Assembly (NCBI GenBank): GCA_963681975.1
Contig: OY820613.1
Location: forward strand, 744,001-808,000
Reading direction: 5' to 3'
Source: JANELJ01 sp024511395
Lineage (GTDB): Bacteria > Pseudomonadota > Gammaproteobacteria > GRL18
Length of the DNA stretch: 64,000 nucleotides
In this document: positions 51,741-61,539 of the stretch, piece after piece
Layout: every line of letters starts with the position of its first letter
Position numbering within the stretch: the first letter of the stretch is position 1
Position numbers and translations under genes: made by a program
Notes under the pieces: generated by a model
The model's input: the letters and a program-made list of their open reading frames with translations, nothing else
What the model was told of the DNA's origin: nothing
The model's database searches: none

Positions 51741-51959
51741 TGTAGCAACTCCGTCAGTTGTTTGAGCAGACAGAGGTTTTCTGAGCTAATACCTTCAATG
51801 CGCAACCGGTTAGGGAGTTGCAGGGGAAGGGCTGAGTGGCTGGTTGAGTGGTTATTGCGTATTCTGCTGATGGTGAACACCAATTCTGATCCATCATGAA
51901 CACCCATTCTGTTCTATCGTGAACACCCAACCCTGCCCACACATTGGCGTACAGTCTTT

Positions 51960-52715
51960 TTACCCTAAGTGTTCACCATCCGTCAATGATGAGCGTGTTT
52001 TTCGCATCGATTCACCTTTTAATTTAAGTCGGTGGGCATTGTGCATAAGCCGATCTAAAATGGCATCGGCAATCGTATTGTCACCGATAGACTGATGCCA
52101 CTGATCAGTGGGTAACTGACTGAGCATAATGGTTGATGCATGTCCATGGCGATCATCCATCAATTCCATTAAGTCATTGCGCTGTACCGCTTTTAACAGT
52201 TCCAGTCCCCAGTCATCAATGATCAGCAGCTCTGTTTTGGCCAGAGACTGAAGTGTTTTGAGGTAAGTACCGTCTGCTTTGCTCCGGGTAAGCATCATTA
52301 ATAACCGGGACAACCGGTAATATTTAACACTATGACCTTTCATACACGCCGTATGCCCCGGTGCACAGGCAATAAAGGTTTTACCACTGCCACAGGGGCC
52401 AGTGAACAGAATGTTCTGAGCTTTGTTTAACCAGTCACATTGCAGAAGTGAAGCCATGACAGATTGCTGTAAACCTCCGGGATGCAGATAATCAATATCC
52501 TGGGCATGTGCAGCCAGTTTAAAGCGGGCGGCTTTAATCAGCCGCTTTTGCTTTCTCTGCTCTCTTTCCCGGGCTTCGCTGTCGGCCAGTAATTGTATTC
52601 GCTGCTCAAAGGACAGGCCTTCATAGGTGCCCGGCTGCTCAATCTGGCTAAGCAGGGCATCGGCCATGCCGGTGAGTTTTAATTGTCGAAGTTGGGTAAT
52701 GGTTTGTTCTAACAT
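51960..52715 (-). CDS. istB: IS21 helper ATPase IstB (copy 3)
   Basis: The 251-aa AAA+ helper has Walker A GPCGSGKTF near residue 103 and LLIIDDWG near 165. Intact and nearly identical to copy 2. It starts 15 bp after the istA stop. Confidence 0.94.
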   Translation of the reverse strand: MLEQTITQLRQLKLTGMADALLSQIEQPGTYEGLSFEQRIQLLADSEAREREQRKQKRLIKAARFKLAAHAQDIDYLHPGGLQQSVMASLLQCDWLNKAQNILFTGPCGSGKTFIACAPGHTACMKGHSVKYYRLSRLLMMLTRSKADGTYLKTLQSLAKTELLIIDDWGLELLKAVQRNDLMELMDDRHGHASTIMLSQLPTDQWHQSIGDNTIADAILDRLMHNAHRLKLKGESMRKTRSSLTDGEHLG

Positions 52716-52730
52716 GCTGATACTCCCTGG

Positions 52731-54287
52731 TTAGTGATAGCTTTTGGGGCCACGAATGTTCTCATGAGACTGTGGTAATGAAGAAGGTTCTTTCTGTTCA
52801 AAGAAGTCAGGCTGTAACTTATCCTGATTGCTGAGCAATATAGACTTAATGTGCTTCAGCCGGTTGAGATTTTTATGATTGGCAATCTGGCAGGCCTTAT
52901 TTAAACGCTCATTAGGATATTGTCGGGACAGATTGAGTAAGCCCGGGCAAACCCGGTAAGCCTGCTCTTCATGCTGCTTTTGTTTCAACTGGCTTTTAAC
53001 CCGGATAAGCACTTCATCACCAATATCCTTAGCCCAGTTCATTAATCGCCCTGGTGTCCATTGATGGTGTTTCTTATGGCGCTCTGGCATATGGGCCGGT
53101 ACGGTGGTGGTACCAGAATGGTATTGTCTGGCATGCTGACAGATGCACCGGTTATGAAAGTACATCTCTATTAAGAATGCTTTGGCATGCACTTCCGGTT
53201 TTTCACCCACCAGATGATGAGGTACTGAATACAGGTGTCCGTCAAACTGAATATGGTAATCCACATTGACTTTGACGGTTTTGATTTCAGTAAACTCAAA
53301 CGCCTGTTTGGGCAGTGGCAGCAGTGCCGGTTTATCCAGCAAGTCAAACCACTGTTGCCGGGTGCCTTTAAGCTGCTTAAAGGGTTTGTTGTTGACCTCT
53401 TCAAGCAGGCCATGGATCTGCTGATTGAGCTCTGTCAGTGAGAAGAACGTTTGATGACGTAAACGAGCCAGGATCCAGCGTTCTATAATCTGCACACCCA
53501 CTTCAGCTTTGGCTTTATCCTGAGGCTTTCGGGGTCTGGCAGGAACGAAGGCTGTACCATAATGAGCCGCCATCTGCTGGTAAGACATATTAATATCCGG
53601 ATCGTACCGACAGGCCCGGGTGGTACTGCTTTTAAGATTATCAGGAATTAACAGTACGGGAACCCCTTTTATAAATTCAAAGGTTCTTACATGACTGCCG
53701 ATCCAGTCCGGCAGGCGCTGGCTCCAGGTAGCTTCTGCATAGGTGTAATTGGAAGCACCTAATACGGCAACAAAAATCCGGGCAAACTGAATTTCACCAG
53801 TGTCCTGCTGAACAACAGGAACGGTTTGACCGGCATAATCAACAAAGAGTTTTTCTCCCGCCTTATGATGCTGACGCATGGAGCGTTTCTGTTTCTTTTG
53901 CCATTGCTGGTACAGCATGCAGTACTGTGGATAGCTGTAACAGCGGTTTGGGTATTGTTGTGTGTATTCTTCCCAAAGCAGGAGCCTGGTCATTCCTTTG
54001 CGTTTGAGTTCCCGATAGACCTCTGACCAGTCAGGGAGCTGGAATGCGCTGGAAACCCGGGTATCGGCCTGGGGGTAAAACCGACTGGCCAGTTGTTGAT
54101 CGTCCAGTTGTTCAATGGCGGGCCAGTCCAGATCAAGAGCCTCTGCTTTACTGCAGATTTTTTGTACGGCACCCAGGCTTAATCGCAGGCTGGTTTTTAT
54201 CTGGCGCAGGCTGAGTTTGGCTTGCAGTCTGAGTCTTAATATTGTTCGTAATTGTCGCATTGATAGTCTCTTTGTTGGCATAACCAT
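52731..54287 (-). CDS. istA: IS21 transposase IstA (copy 3, intact)
   Basis: The 518-aa DDE transposase has an N-terminal helix-turn-helix (SLRQIKTSLRLSLGAVQKIC), core motifs EKLFVDYAGQTV (first Asp), VLLIPDNLKSS (second Asp) and DKAKAEVGVQIIERW (Glu), and a C-terminal SH3-like part (HYQIQF-type YHIQFDGHLYSVPHHLVGEK). It is the reference for judging copies 1 and 2 and the fragment at 60.8 kb. Start ATG at 54287 or 54281. Confidence 0.94.
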   Translation of the reverse strand: MVMPTKRLSMRQLRTILRLRLQAKLSLRQIKTSLRLSLGAVQKICSKAEALDLDWPAIEQLDDQQLASRFYPQADTRVSSAFQLPDWSEVYRELKRKGMTRLLLWEEYTQQYPNRCYSYPQYCMLYQQWQKKQKRSMRQHHKAGEKLFVDYAGQTVPVVQQDTGEIQFARIFVAVLGASNYTYAEATWSQRLPDWIGSHVRTFEFIKGVPVLLIPDNLKSSTTRACRYDPDINMSYQQMAAHYGTAFVPARPRKPQDKAKAEVGVQIIERWILARLRHQTFFSLTELNQQIHGLLEEVNNKPFKQLKGTRQQWFDLLDKPALLPLPKQAFEFTEIKTVKVNVDYHIQFDGHLYSVPHHLVGEKPEVHAKAFLIEMYFHNRCICQHARQYHSGTTTVPAHMPERHKKHHQWTPGRLMNWAKDIGDEVLIRVKSQLKQKQHEEQAYRVCPGLLNLSRQYPNERLNKACQIANHKNLNRLKHIKSILLSNQDKLQPDFFEQKEPSSLPQSHENIRGPKSYH

Positions 54288-54807
54288 TCCCCAATAAAAA
54301 TCAGGGAGGTTAGCAGTTATTGAATATCAATGTGTGGGAAAGGATTCTGAACCATCGTGAACACTGATTCTGGAAAAACAGTAAAAGTGTTCACGATGAG
54401 ATCAGAATCGGCGTTCACGATAGAACAGAATGGGTGTTCATGATGGTTCAGAAACAGTGTTCACGATAAATCAGAATCAGTGTTCATGATCGGCCAGAAT
54501 ATGCAGTTATCAGCCATAGGTTTTAATTGAACAAAACCCAGCTCTTCAGGTGATGGCTCAGTGGGTTTTGTTAACTTTCGCTTCCAGTAATTAAAACGAT
54601 GGATGGGCAGGGCATTCTTCTGGCAATATGCTCTTTGGGTTAAATCAGTGCTCTGCCATGACTTAATCTGCTCGGCCCAAAAGCTTTCCAGGTCGGAAAT
54701 ATTATCTAAGTTCATCTCTGCTCTTCATAATAAAGTGGTGACTTTATTATGAGGAGAAAGAATTTAACTCGGAATGACGTTGGTTCGTTAAGCGCTTACG
54801 ATAATTC

Positions 54808-56306
54808 GTTCAACCTGAATAATACCGTTTTAAGCCTGACCTCAAGCCAGGTTTAAAGCAGCAGATTGCTCCGGTTTGATAAAACACCCCATCAAACCGG
54901 AAATAATTTTGAGCCACAAAAGCCGGAGCTTATTGAGGATCTTTCTTAAGTTATGACCAGCGGCTACCATAACCACATTAATGGCATCACCGACTGCACC
55001 TTTCAGATAGCAGCGGTCTAAACGGCCATCGTTTTTCATATGACCAATTTCAGGCTCAATCGCACTGCGCCGTTTTAATGCCTTTTTAATACTTCGGGTA
55101 ACGCCTCGTTTCTGACCTGAGATAAAAACTTTCGTGTCTTTTACTTCATGTCCACGATAACCCCGGTCAACAAAGCACTGTTCCGGTTGTACTGCTGTAA
55201 ACTGTTTTATCTGCTCCAGTTGTGGTAACAAGGTATGTCCATCATAAGGATTTCCTGGACAACTTTGAGCCCCAATAACAAAGCCTTCCTTGTTGGTCAC
55301 AGCGATACTGGCTTTAACCCCAAATTCATAAGGCTTATGAGCTTTGCCTTTACTGACACACTCGACTTCCGGGGCGTGTAAACTGTAAAGCTTGTTCTTA
55401 CTGTGCTGCTCCTGCTCTATCAGTTTCTGTGCCTGTTCCAGAACCACTTCAAACAGTGACTGAATATCAACAGAATAATTGGGCAGTTGTCGTTCAATAT
55501 CCCTTTTAACGCGACCTAAACGGGATTTCAGTTTATTATTCATTTTCTTCATGCGTTTAAACTGTTTTGCATGAGCATAACGACTGGCCATTAATACATA
55601 TTGAGGTCCAATCCGATTATAATTCTGGCGCAGTTTAATACCGTGCTCTTTGGACAGTTTAACCAGGTTTTCTCTGGCTTTGTTCAGGAGCTTTGAATCG
55701 GTTGGAAAAGCGATGTTCTTTTCCTGTACGGTAGTATCTACCGTGACTTTCTTTAAACTGCCGGGCTTTATGGTTTTACTCTTTAGTCCGGCCTTAATGG
55801 TTTCAATCAGTAATTTTTCACTGCCTGACTTACCCAGCCGGTTACGCCATTTGGTCATGGTCGTAGGGTGTATAGGCATCTTATGCTGAAAGTATTCTTC
55901 TCCACAAAAACATTGCCAGTACGGATTTTCTGTCCAGCTTTTTACGACCTGTTCATCCGATAAATCATGCAGATGTTTCAGGTAATGCAATCCTGCAATC
56001 AGGCGAGTGCGTATAGCAGGAGCGCCTTTAGTGGATATAAACAGGGCTCCCCATTCTTTATCAAGACTTTCCCAGTTTATGTGTTTTGATAACTTAATCA
56101 ACTCATGATTTAAGTCCAGCATGTTTTCAAGACGCATCCTGAACAGGTCTTCCTGAGGTATTTTTGGCTGTTTCTTTGGCTTCATTTTGGTATGGAAATT
56201 TGCAAGGTAATAAGGCTTATTTTACCAAAAACTTGCAAATTTAACACCCATAATCAAGCAATATTTCTTTATAAATCAATGCTATATGTTTTATTCAGGG
56301 TGGACT
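54808..56306 (-). mobile_element. IS5-family element, copy 4 (intact gene)
   Basis: This is a full 1.5-kb element. Its left end reads GTTCAACCTGAATAA, lacking the first A, and abuts the 8 bp GATAATTC behind IS66 copy 2. The right end is GGTGGACT. Only AAAT separates it from the next IS5 copy. No matching 4-bp duplication is seen, so the left flank may have been exchanged. Confidence 0.88.
54842..56185 (-). CDS. IS5-family transposase (copy 4)
   Basis: The 447-aa DDE transposase has an N-terminal DUF772-like domain (LIAGLHYLKHLHDLSDEQVV, then YFQHKMPIHPTTMTKWRNRL), a first Asp at VDTTVQEKN, a helical insertion of about 90 residues, then FVDRGYRGHE (second Asp) and EPEIGHMKNDGRLDR (Glu). Intact. 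It differs from copy 6 at a few dozen third-position and some amino-acid sites, so it is an older branch. Confidence 0.93.
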   Translation of the reverse strand: MKPKKQPKIPQEDLFRMRLENMLDLNHELIKLSKHINWESLDKEWGALFISTKGAPAIRTRLIAGLHYLKHLHDLSDEQVVKSWTENPYWQCFCGEEYFQHKMPIHPTTMTKWRNRLGKSGSEKLLIETIKAGLKSKTIKPGSLKKVTVDTTVQEKNIAFPTDSKLLNKARENLVKLSKEHGIKLRQNYNRIGPQYVLMASRYAHAKQFKRMKKMNNKLKSRLGRVKRDIERQLPNYSVDIQSLFEVVLEQAQKLIEQEQHSKNKLYSLHAPEVECVSKGKAHKPYEFGVKASIAVTNKEGFVIGAQSCPGNPYDGHTLLPQLEQIKQFTAVQPEQCFVDRGYRGHEVKDTKVFISGQKRGVTRSIKKALKRRSAIEPEIGHMKNDGRLDRCYLKGAVGDAINVVMVAAGHNLRKILNKLRLLWLKIISGLMGCFIKPEQSAALNLA

Positions 56307-56310
56307 AAAT

Positions 56311-57810
56311 AGTTCAACCTGAATAATACCGTTTTAAGTCTGACATCAAGCCAGGTTTAAAGCGGCTGATTGTTCTGGTTTGATAAAATATCCCATCAAA
56401 CCGGAAATAATTTTGAGCCACAAAAGCCGGAGCTTATTGAGGATCTTTCTTAAGTTATGACCAGCGGCCACCATAACCACATTAATGGCATCACCGACTG
56501 CACCTTTGAGGTAGCAGCGGTCTAAACGGCCATCATTTTTCATATGACCAATTTCAGGCTCAATCGCACTGCGCCGTTTTAATGCCTTTTTAATACTTCG
56601 GGTAACGCCTCACTTCTGACCTGAGATAAAAACTTTAGTGTCTTTTACTTCATGTCCACGATAACCACGGTCAACAAAGCATTGTTCCGGTTGTACGGCT
56701 GTAAACTGTTTTATCTGTTCCAGTTGTGGCAGCAAGGTATGTCCATCATAAGGATTGCCCGGACAACTTTGAGCACCAATAACAAAGCCTTCCTTGTTAG
56801 TTACCGCGATACTGGCTTTAACTCCAAATTCATAAGGCTTATGAACTTTGCCTTTACTGATACACTCGACTTCAGGAGCATGTAAACTGTAAAGCTTGTT
56901 CTTACTGTGCTGCTCCTGCTCAATCAGTTTCTGAGCCTGTTTTAGAGCTACTTCAAACAATGACTGAATATCGACAGAATAATTGGGCAGTTGTCGTTCA
57001 ATATCCCGTTTAACACGACCTAAACGGGATTTCAATTTATTGTTCATTTTCTTCATGCGTTTAAACTGTTTTGCATGTGCATAACGACTGGCCATTAGTA
57101 CATATTGCGGCCCAACCCGATTATAGTTCTGGCGCAGTTTAATACCGTGCTCTTTGGACAGTTTAACCAGGTTTTCTCTGGCTTTGTTCAGGAGCTTTGA
57201 ATCGGTTGGAAAAGCGATGTTCTTTTCCTGTACGGTAGTATCTACCGTGACTTTCTTTAAACTGCTGGGCTTTATGGTTTTACTCTTTAGTCCGGCTTTA
57301 ATGGTTTCAATCAGTAATTTTTCACTGCCTGATTTACCCGGCCGGTTACGCCATTTGGTCATGGTCACAGGGTGTATGGGCATCTTATGCTGAAAGTATT
57401 CTTCACCACAGAAATACTGCCAGTACGGATTTTCTGTCCAGCCTTTTACTACCTGTTCATCTGATAAATCATGAAGGTGTTTCAGGTAATGCAATCCTGC
57501 AATCAATCAAGTGCGTATGGCAGGAGCACCTTTAGTGGATACAAACAAAGCGCCCCATTCTTTATCAGGACTTTCCCGGTCTATGTGTTTTGATAACTTA
57601 ATCAACTTATGGTTTATGTCCAGCATGTTTTCAGGGCGCATCCTGAACAGGTCTTCCTGAGGTATTTTTGGCTGTTTCTTTGGCTTCATTCTGGTCTGGA
57701 AATTTGCAAGGTAATAAGGCTTATTTTACCAAAAACCTGCAAATTTAACACCCATAATCAAGCAATATTTCCTTATAAATCAATGTGCTATGATTTATTC
57801 AGGTCGGACG
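56311..57810 (-). mobile_element. IS5-family element, copy 5
   Basis: A full 1500-bp element flanked by AAAT (56307-56310 and 57811-57814). It inserted next to copy 4 in the same orientation and truncates an fnr-like gene on its right. Confidence 0.92.
56346..57689 (-). pseudogene. IS5-family transposase with two nonsense codons (copy 5)
   Basis: The 447-codon frame has TGA after GAPAIRT (57507-57509, where other copies have CGA) and TGA after VFISGQK (56610-56612, CGA elsewhere). Both are C-to-T changes on the coding strand. Otherwise it matches copy 6 closely. Confidence 0.92.
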
Positions 57811-58051
57811 AAATAGCATAAACCAGTTCTGCAGGATCACCCTGCCTGAAAATAAAAGTCACTTTTTTAAAAAAATGCCGCCGATGAACCATCTGCCCGG
57901 TAAAATCATAACTGTGTCCACCCACATCGATGGGGGTACAGATTGGAGATAATTTACAGGCATCACAGGCAACATAGTCGGGTTCAGTAACTGTTCTGGA
58001 TTTTGAAGACCTGGATTTTTTTGAAGATATAGTTAAACGGCTATCTGACAT
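57811..58051 (-). pseudogene. FNR/CRP-family regulator, 3' part removed by IS5
   Basis: Starting at ATG 58051 (MSDSRLTISSKKSRSS), the frame has CDACKLSPIC, the C-x2-C-x5-C arrangement of FNR iron-sulfur ligands. It continues into the cyclic-nucleotide-type barrel (VHRRHFFKKVTFIFRQGDPA then LVYAI) and is cut by the IS5 end. FNR senses oxygen and switches genes for anaerobic respiration. The dimerisation helix and DNA-binding domain are gone from this locus. It overlaps the upstream gene by 11 bp. Confidence 0.72.
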
Positions 58052-58757
58052 CCGCAGGAGCGGCCGTATCCTGCCCTGCTTTGACCTGTTCTGCCGCCTG
58101 TATAATGCTCTTCTGTACTCGGTCAAAATCAGCCGGTGGAATATAATGAAAGGCTTCCTTGGCCTTGCCGTTCCAGTTTATAACCAGGCCTTTGTCCGGA
58201 TACAACCAGAATTCAGTATTCTCATCCACCACAATACTCTGTGACGGTTTGCCAAAACGACTGGTGATCATGTCCTGATCAAGATTAATTTTAGGGATAT
58301 AAGTTAACTGGAGGACCTTTCGGTCTTTTAAAGTATGTGCAAGATCATCTAGAGGGTATTTAATGGAACGGGATGTCTGAACTTCCGGCTTACCGGAATT
58401 TTTTTTCAGATAGTCCGTATCCAGACTGGAAGCATCCAGCTGCAGAATCACTTTGGCTCGTAAACCTGATTTACTCACCCGGATAAAATAAGCCTCCAGA
58501 CTGATACTATTATCAGGATTATCAAACCAGGCCAGACTGTATTCACTGAGCAGAGAATTGACCGCATCATCCAGTGTCGAGCGCCCGATATCCAGATCCA
58601 GCACATGTAGGGTCTGTGGATCCACCACCATGATCTGCCAGGGCAGATTATTTACCCGGACACCACTGTCAGCCTGCAGGGTGGTAATATTGCTATAAAA
58701 CCACCAACCAAAAACCACCAGTACAACGACAATAATAAAGCTGACAGATTTAAACAA
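58041..58757 (-). CDS. Membrane-anchored hypothetical protein (238 aa)
   Basis: One N-terminal transmembrane helix (FIIVVVLVVFGWWFYSNI, about residues 7-24) is followed by a periplasmic domain of about 210 residues with many beta strands. It ends in an Ala/Asp-rich tail. Segments such as LPWQIMVVDPQTLHVLDLDI and FWLYPDKGLVINWNGKAKEA do not match a family that I know. It is just upstream of, and overlapping, the truncated fnr-like gene. Undamaged. Confidence 0.75.
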   Translation of the reverse strand: MFKSVSFIIVVVLVVFGWWFYSNITTLQADSGVRVNNLPWQIMVVDPQTLHVLDLDIGRSTLDDAVNSLLSEYSLAWFDNPDNSISLEAYFIRVSKSGLRAKVILQLDASSLDTDYLKKNSGKPEVQTSRSIKYPLDDLAHTLKDRKVLQLTYIPKINLDQDMITSRFGKPSQSIVVDENTEFWLYPDKGLVINWNGKAKEAFHYIPPADFDRVQKSIIQAAEQVKAGQDTAAPADVR

Positions 58758-59027
58758 TTTGCTACTCCAGAATAGACAGTGGTTATCAAGTAAATAAGAG
58801 GCCAGTAGTATAATATGTTCAGAGATGGAGTTAAATGGCTCTTTACCCGTGCAGCAGCTTAATCGCGCTTAATTTATCTTGACAAGATGCAATTATTTGA
58901 TGTATTGTTATTTAATTTGAACAGGAACAAATCATATCAGTTCAGACACAGCATCAACAACTGAGTATTTTTTCAGGCATACAGGCTACCCAAATTACAT
59001 TACCCCAAGCTCATTACCTATTAGCTT
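58758..59027. other. Intergenic region left of IS debris
   Basis: No gene is seen. TTGACA at 58879-58884 with TATTGT about 18 bp later could be a weak rightward promoter into the IS remnants. Confidence 0.35.
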
Positions 59028-59096
59028 ATCATAGGTATGTCTTTAAGGATTTTATCATTTTATTTCAATAGTTTACCCATCAGGATGTAACTCCAT
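59028..59096 (-). mobile_element. IS4-family-like end fragment
   Basis: The 69 bp starting ATCATAGGTATGTCTTTAAGG match, with few differences, the right end of the IS4 element at 35289 read inward. The rest is missing: the sequence switches to IS3 debris at the point where IS5 copy 6 inserted. Confidence 0.8.
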
Positions 59097-59100
59097 AATT

Positions 59101-60600
59101 AGTTCAACCTGAATAATACCGTTTTAAGCCTGACATCAAGCCAGGTTTAAAGCAGCTGATTGTTCTGGTTTGATAAAAGACCCCATCAAACCGGAAATAA
59201 TTTTGAGCCACAAAAGCCGGAGCTTATTGAGGATCTTTCTTAAGTTATGTCCAGCGGCTACCATAACCACATTAATGGCATCACCGACTGCACCTTTGAG
59301 GTAGCAGCGGTCTAAACGACCATCGTTTTTCATATGACCGATTTCAGGCTCAATCGCACTGCGCCGTTTTAATGGCTTTTTAATACTTCGGGTAACGCCT
59401 CGCTTCTGACCTGAGATAAAAACTTTAGTGTCTTTTACTTCATGTCCACGATAACCCCGGTCAACAAAGCACTGTTCCGGTTGTACGGCTGTAAACTGTT
59501 TTATCTGTTCCAGTTGTGGCAGCAAGGTATGTCCATCATAAGGATTGCCCGGACAACTTTGAGCGCCAATAACAAAGCCTTCCTTGTTAGTTACCGCGAT
59601 ACTGGCTTTAACACCAAATTCATAAGGCTTATGAGCTTTGCCTTTACTGATACACTCAACTTCAGGAGCATGTAAACTGTAAAGCTTGTTCTTACTGTGC
59701 TGCTCCTGCTCAATCAGTTTCTGAGCCTGTTTTAGAGCTACTTCAAACAATGACTGAATATCGACAGAATAATTGGGCAGTTGTCGTTCAATATCCCGTT
59801 TAACACGACCTAAACGGGATTTCAGTTTATTGTTCATTTTCTTCATGCGTTTAAATTGTTTTGCATGTGCATAACGACTGGCCATTAGTACATATTGCGG
59901 CCCAACCCGATTATAGTTCTGACGCAGTTTAATACCGTGCTCTTTGGACAGTTTAACCAGGTTTTCTCTGGCTTTGTTCAGGAGCTTTGAATCGGTTGGA
60001 AAAGCGATGTTCTTTTCCTGTACGGTAGTATCTACCGTGACTTTCTTTAAACTGCCGGGCTTTATGGTTTTACTCTTTAGTCCGGCTTTAATGGTTTCAA
60101 TCAGTAATTTTTCACTGCCTGATTTACCTGGCCGGTTACGCCATTTGGTCATGGTCGCAGGGTGTATAGGCATCTTATGCTGAAAGTATTCTTCACCACA
60201 GAAATACTGCCAGTACGGATTTTCTGTCCAGCCTTTTACTACCTGTTCATCCGATAAATCATGAAGGTGTTTCAGGTAATGCAATCCTGCAATCAATCGA
60301 GTGCGTATGGCAGGAGCACCTTTAGTGGATACAAACAGAGCACCCCATTCTTTATCAGGACTTTCCCGGTCTATGTGTTTTGATAACTTAATCAACTCAT
60401 GGTTTATGTCCAGCATGTTTTCAAGGCGCATCCTGAACAGGTCTTCCTGAGGTATTTTTGGCTGTTTCTCTGGCTTCATTCTGGTCTGGAAATTTGCAAG
60501 GTAATAAGGCTTATTTTACCAAAAACCTGCAAATTTAACACCCCTAATCAAGCAATATTTCCTTATAAATCAATGTGCTATGATTTATTCAGGTCGGACT
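59101..60600 (-). mobile_element. IS5-family element, copy 6 (intact)
   Basis: A 1500-bp element with ends AGTTCAACCTGAATAA and, on the other strand, AGTCCGACCTGAATAA, flanked by the 4-bp duplication AATT (59097-59100 and 60601-60604). It is the cleanest copy and defines the element's boundaries. Confidence 0.95.
59136..60479 (-). CDS. IS5-family transposase (copy 6)
   Basis: Intact 447-aa DDE transposase with the same domain order as copy 4 (DUF772-like part, VDTTVQEKN, CFVDRGYRGHE, EPEIGHMKNDG). One unusual change is KKPLKRRSAI where the other copies have KKALKRRSAI. It probably supplies transposase for the family. Confidence 0.94.
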   Translation of the reverse strand: MKPEKQPKIPQEDLFRMRLENMLDINHELIKLSKHIDRESPDKEWGALFVSTKGAPAIRTRLIAGLHYLKHLHDLSDEQVVKGWTENPYWQYFCGEEYFQHKMPIHPATMTKWRNRPGKSGSEKLLIETIKAGLKSKTIKPGSLKKVTVDTTVQEKNIAFPTDSKLLNKARENLVKLSKEHGIKLRQNYNRVGPQYVLMASRYAHAKQFKRMKKMNNKLKSRLGRVKRDIERQLPNYSVDIQSLFEVALKQAQKLIEQEQHSKNKLYSLHAPEVECISKGKAHKPYEFGVKASIAVTNKEGFVIGAQSCPGNPYDGHTLLPQLEQIKQFTAVQPEQCFVDRGYRGHEVKDTKVFISGQKRGVTRSIKKPLKRRSAIEPEIGHMKNDGRLDRCYLKGAVGDAINVVMVAAGHNLRKILNKLRLLWLKIISGLMGSFIKPEQSAALNLA

Positions 60601-60782
60601 AATTCCCCTGTTGAGCGCTTTTTCAGTAGTTTAAAACGCGAATGGATTGGTGACCAGTTATATCACAGTCGTAGTGAGGCTATAGCTGACATCCGGGAAT
60701 ATTTAATGTGTATTACAATTCAGTAAGATTGCATTCTACACTGGGTTATAAAACTCCAATGGAGTTTGAAAAAATTGCTTAA
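60601..60782 (+). pseudogene. IS3-family OrfB C-terminal remnant
   Basis: It reads NSPVERFFSSLKREWIGDQL, then after a lost T in TATTTAATG (near 60702) the frame shifts to VYYNSVRLHSTLGYKTPMEF and EKIA-stop. This is the typical C-terminus of the IS3 transposase, with the Glu of the DDE triad in the first segment. Everything upstream is missing. Confidence 0.82.
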
Positions 60783-60816
60783 TTTTGTGTACGGATTTTG
60801 TTGACCAGAACATTTT

Positions 60817-61008
60817 TCCCCGGCCTTATGATGCTGACGCATGGAGCGTTTCTGTTTCTTTTGCCATTGCTGGTACAGCATGCAGTACTGTGGATAGTTG
60901 TAACAGCGGTTTGGGTATTGTTGTGTGTGTATTCTTCCCAAAGCAGGAGTTTTGTCATTCCTTTGCGTTTAAGTTCTCGATAGACCTCCGACCAGTCAGG
61001 GAGCTGGA
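60817..61008 (-). pseudogene. IS21 group A istA fragment
   Basis: About 187 bp match 53859-54041 of the intact istA (encoding SYPQYCMLYQQWQKKQKRSM and neighbours). It is fused on the right to IS5 sequence through the shared bases TGGA (61005-61008). A 2-bp GT expansion breaks the frame. Confidence 0.85.
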
Positions 61009-61539
61009 CAGTTTAACCAGGTTTTCTCTGGCTTTGTTCAGGAGCTTTGAATCGGTTGGAAAAGCGATGTTCTTTTCCTGTACGGTAGTATCTACCGTGA
61101 CTTTCTTTAAACTGCCTGGCTTGATAGTTTTACTCTTTAGTCCGGCTTTAATGGTTTCAATCAGTAATTTTTCACTGCCTGACTTACCCGGCCGGTTACG
61201 CCATTTAGTCATGGTCGTAGGGTGTATGGGCATCTTATGCTGAAAGTATTCTTCACCACAAAAATATTACCAGTACGGATTTTCTGTCCAGCCTTTTACT
61301 ACCTGTTCATCTGATAAATCATGCAGGTGTTTCAGGTAATGCAATCCTGCAATCAAACGGGTACGAATGGCAGGAACACCTTTAGTGGATACAAACAGAG
61401 CGCCCCATTCTTTATCAAGACTTTCCCGGTCTATATGTTTTGATAACTTAATCAACTCATGGTTTATGTCCAGCATGTTTTCAAGGCGCATCCTGAACAG
61501 GTCTTCCTGAGGTATTTTTGGCTGTTTCTCTGGCTTCAT
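61005..61539 (-). pseudogene. IS5-family transposase, truncated (copy 7)
   Basis: It starts MKPEKQPKIPQEDLF and runs to NPYW, where CAA/CAG has become TAA (61267-61269). It resumes as MPIHPTTMTKWRNRPGKSGS through VDTTVQEKN to ENLVKLSS and then enters the istA fragment. Confidence 0.88.

Larger units (their letters stand above)
51856..54504 (-). mobile_element. IS21-family element, group A copy 3 (intact)
   Basis: The ends TGCGTATTCTG and AGAATATGCA are flanked by the 5-bp duplication GTTAT (51851-51855 and 54505-54509). Both genes are open. The istA-side end has five direct units and one inverted unit of GTGTTCAYGAT-n4-CAGAAT, and the istB side has three units, at about 23-bp spacing. This is the best candidate for the active source copy. 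Confidence 0.95.
51737..54715 (-). pseudogene. tnpA: IS66 TnpA split by IS21 copy 3
   Basis: The N-terminal part (ISDLESFWAEQIKSWQSTDL, then HRFNYWKRKL and FVQLKPMADN) lies at 54505-54715. The C-terminal part (ALPLQLPNRLRIEGISSENL and LTELLQ-stop) lies at 51737-51855. Removing the IS21 plus one GTTAT restores a continuous frame of about 110 codons. Confidence 0.9.
49776..54799 (-). mobile_element. IS66-family element (copy 2), carrying IS21 copy 3
   Basis: The ends GTAACCGCTCAATGAAC (49776) and, on the other strand, GTAAGCGCTTAACGAAC (54799) are clear terminal repeats. Genes tnpA, tnpB and tnpC lie on the minus strand. A different IS66 subtype from copy 1. The 8-bp flanks (TTTCAATT and GATAATTC) differ, so one side has been rearranged. 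tnpA is split by an IS21, and tnpC has a frameshift. Confidence 0.9.

Noticed and set aside
58880..59090. A possible small gene starting at ATGCAATTATTTGATG
   Set aside because: The frame stops after about 28 codons, the neighbouring frames show no family motif, and part of the region is an IS4 end.
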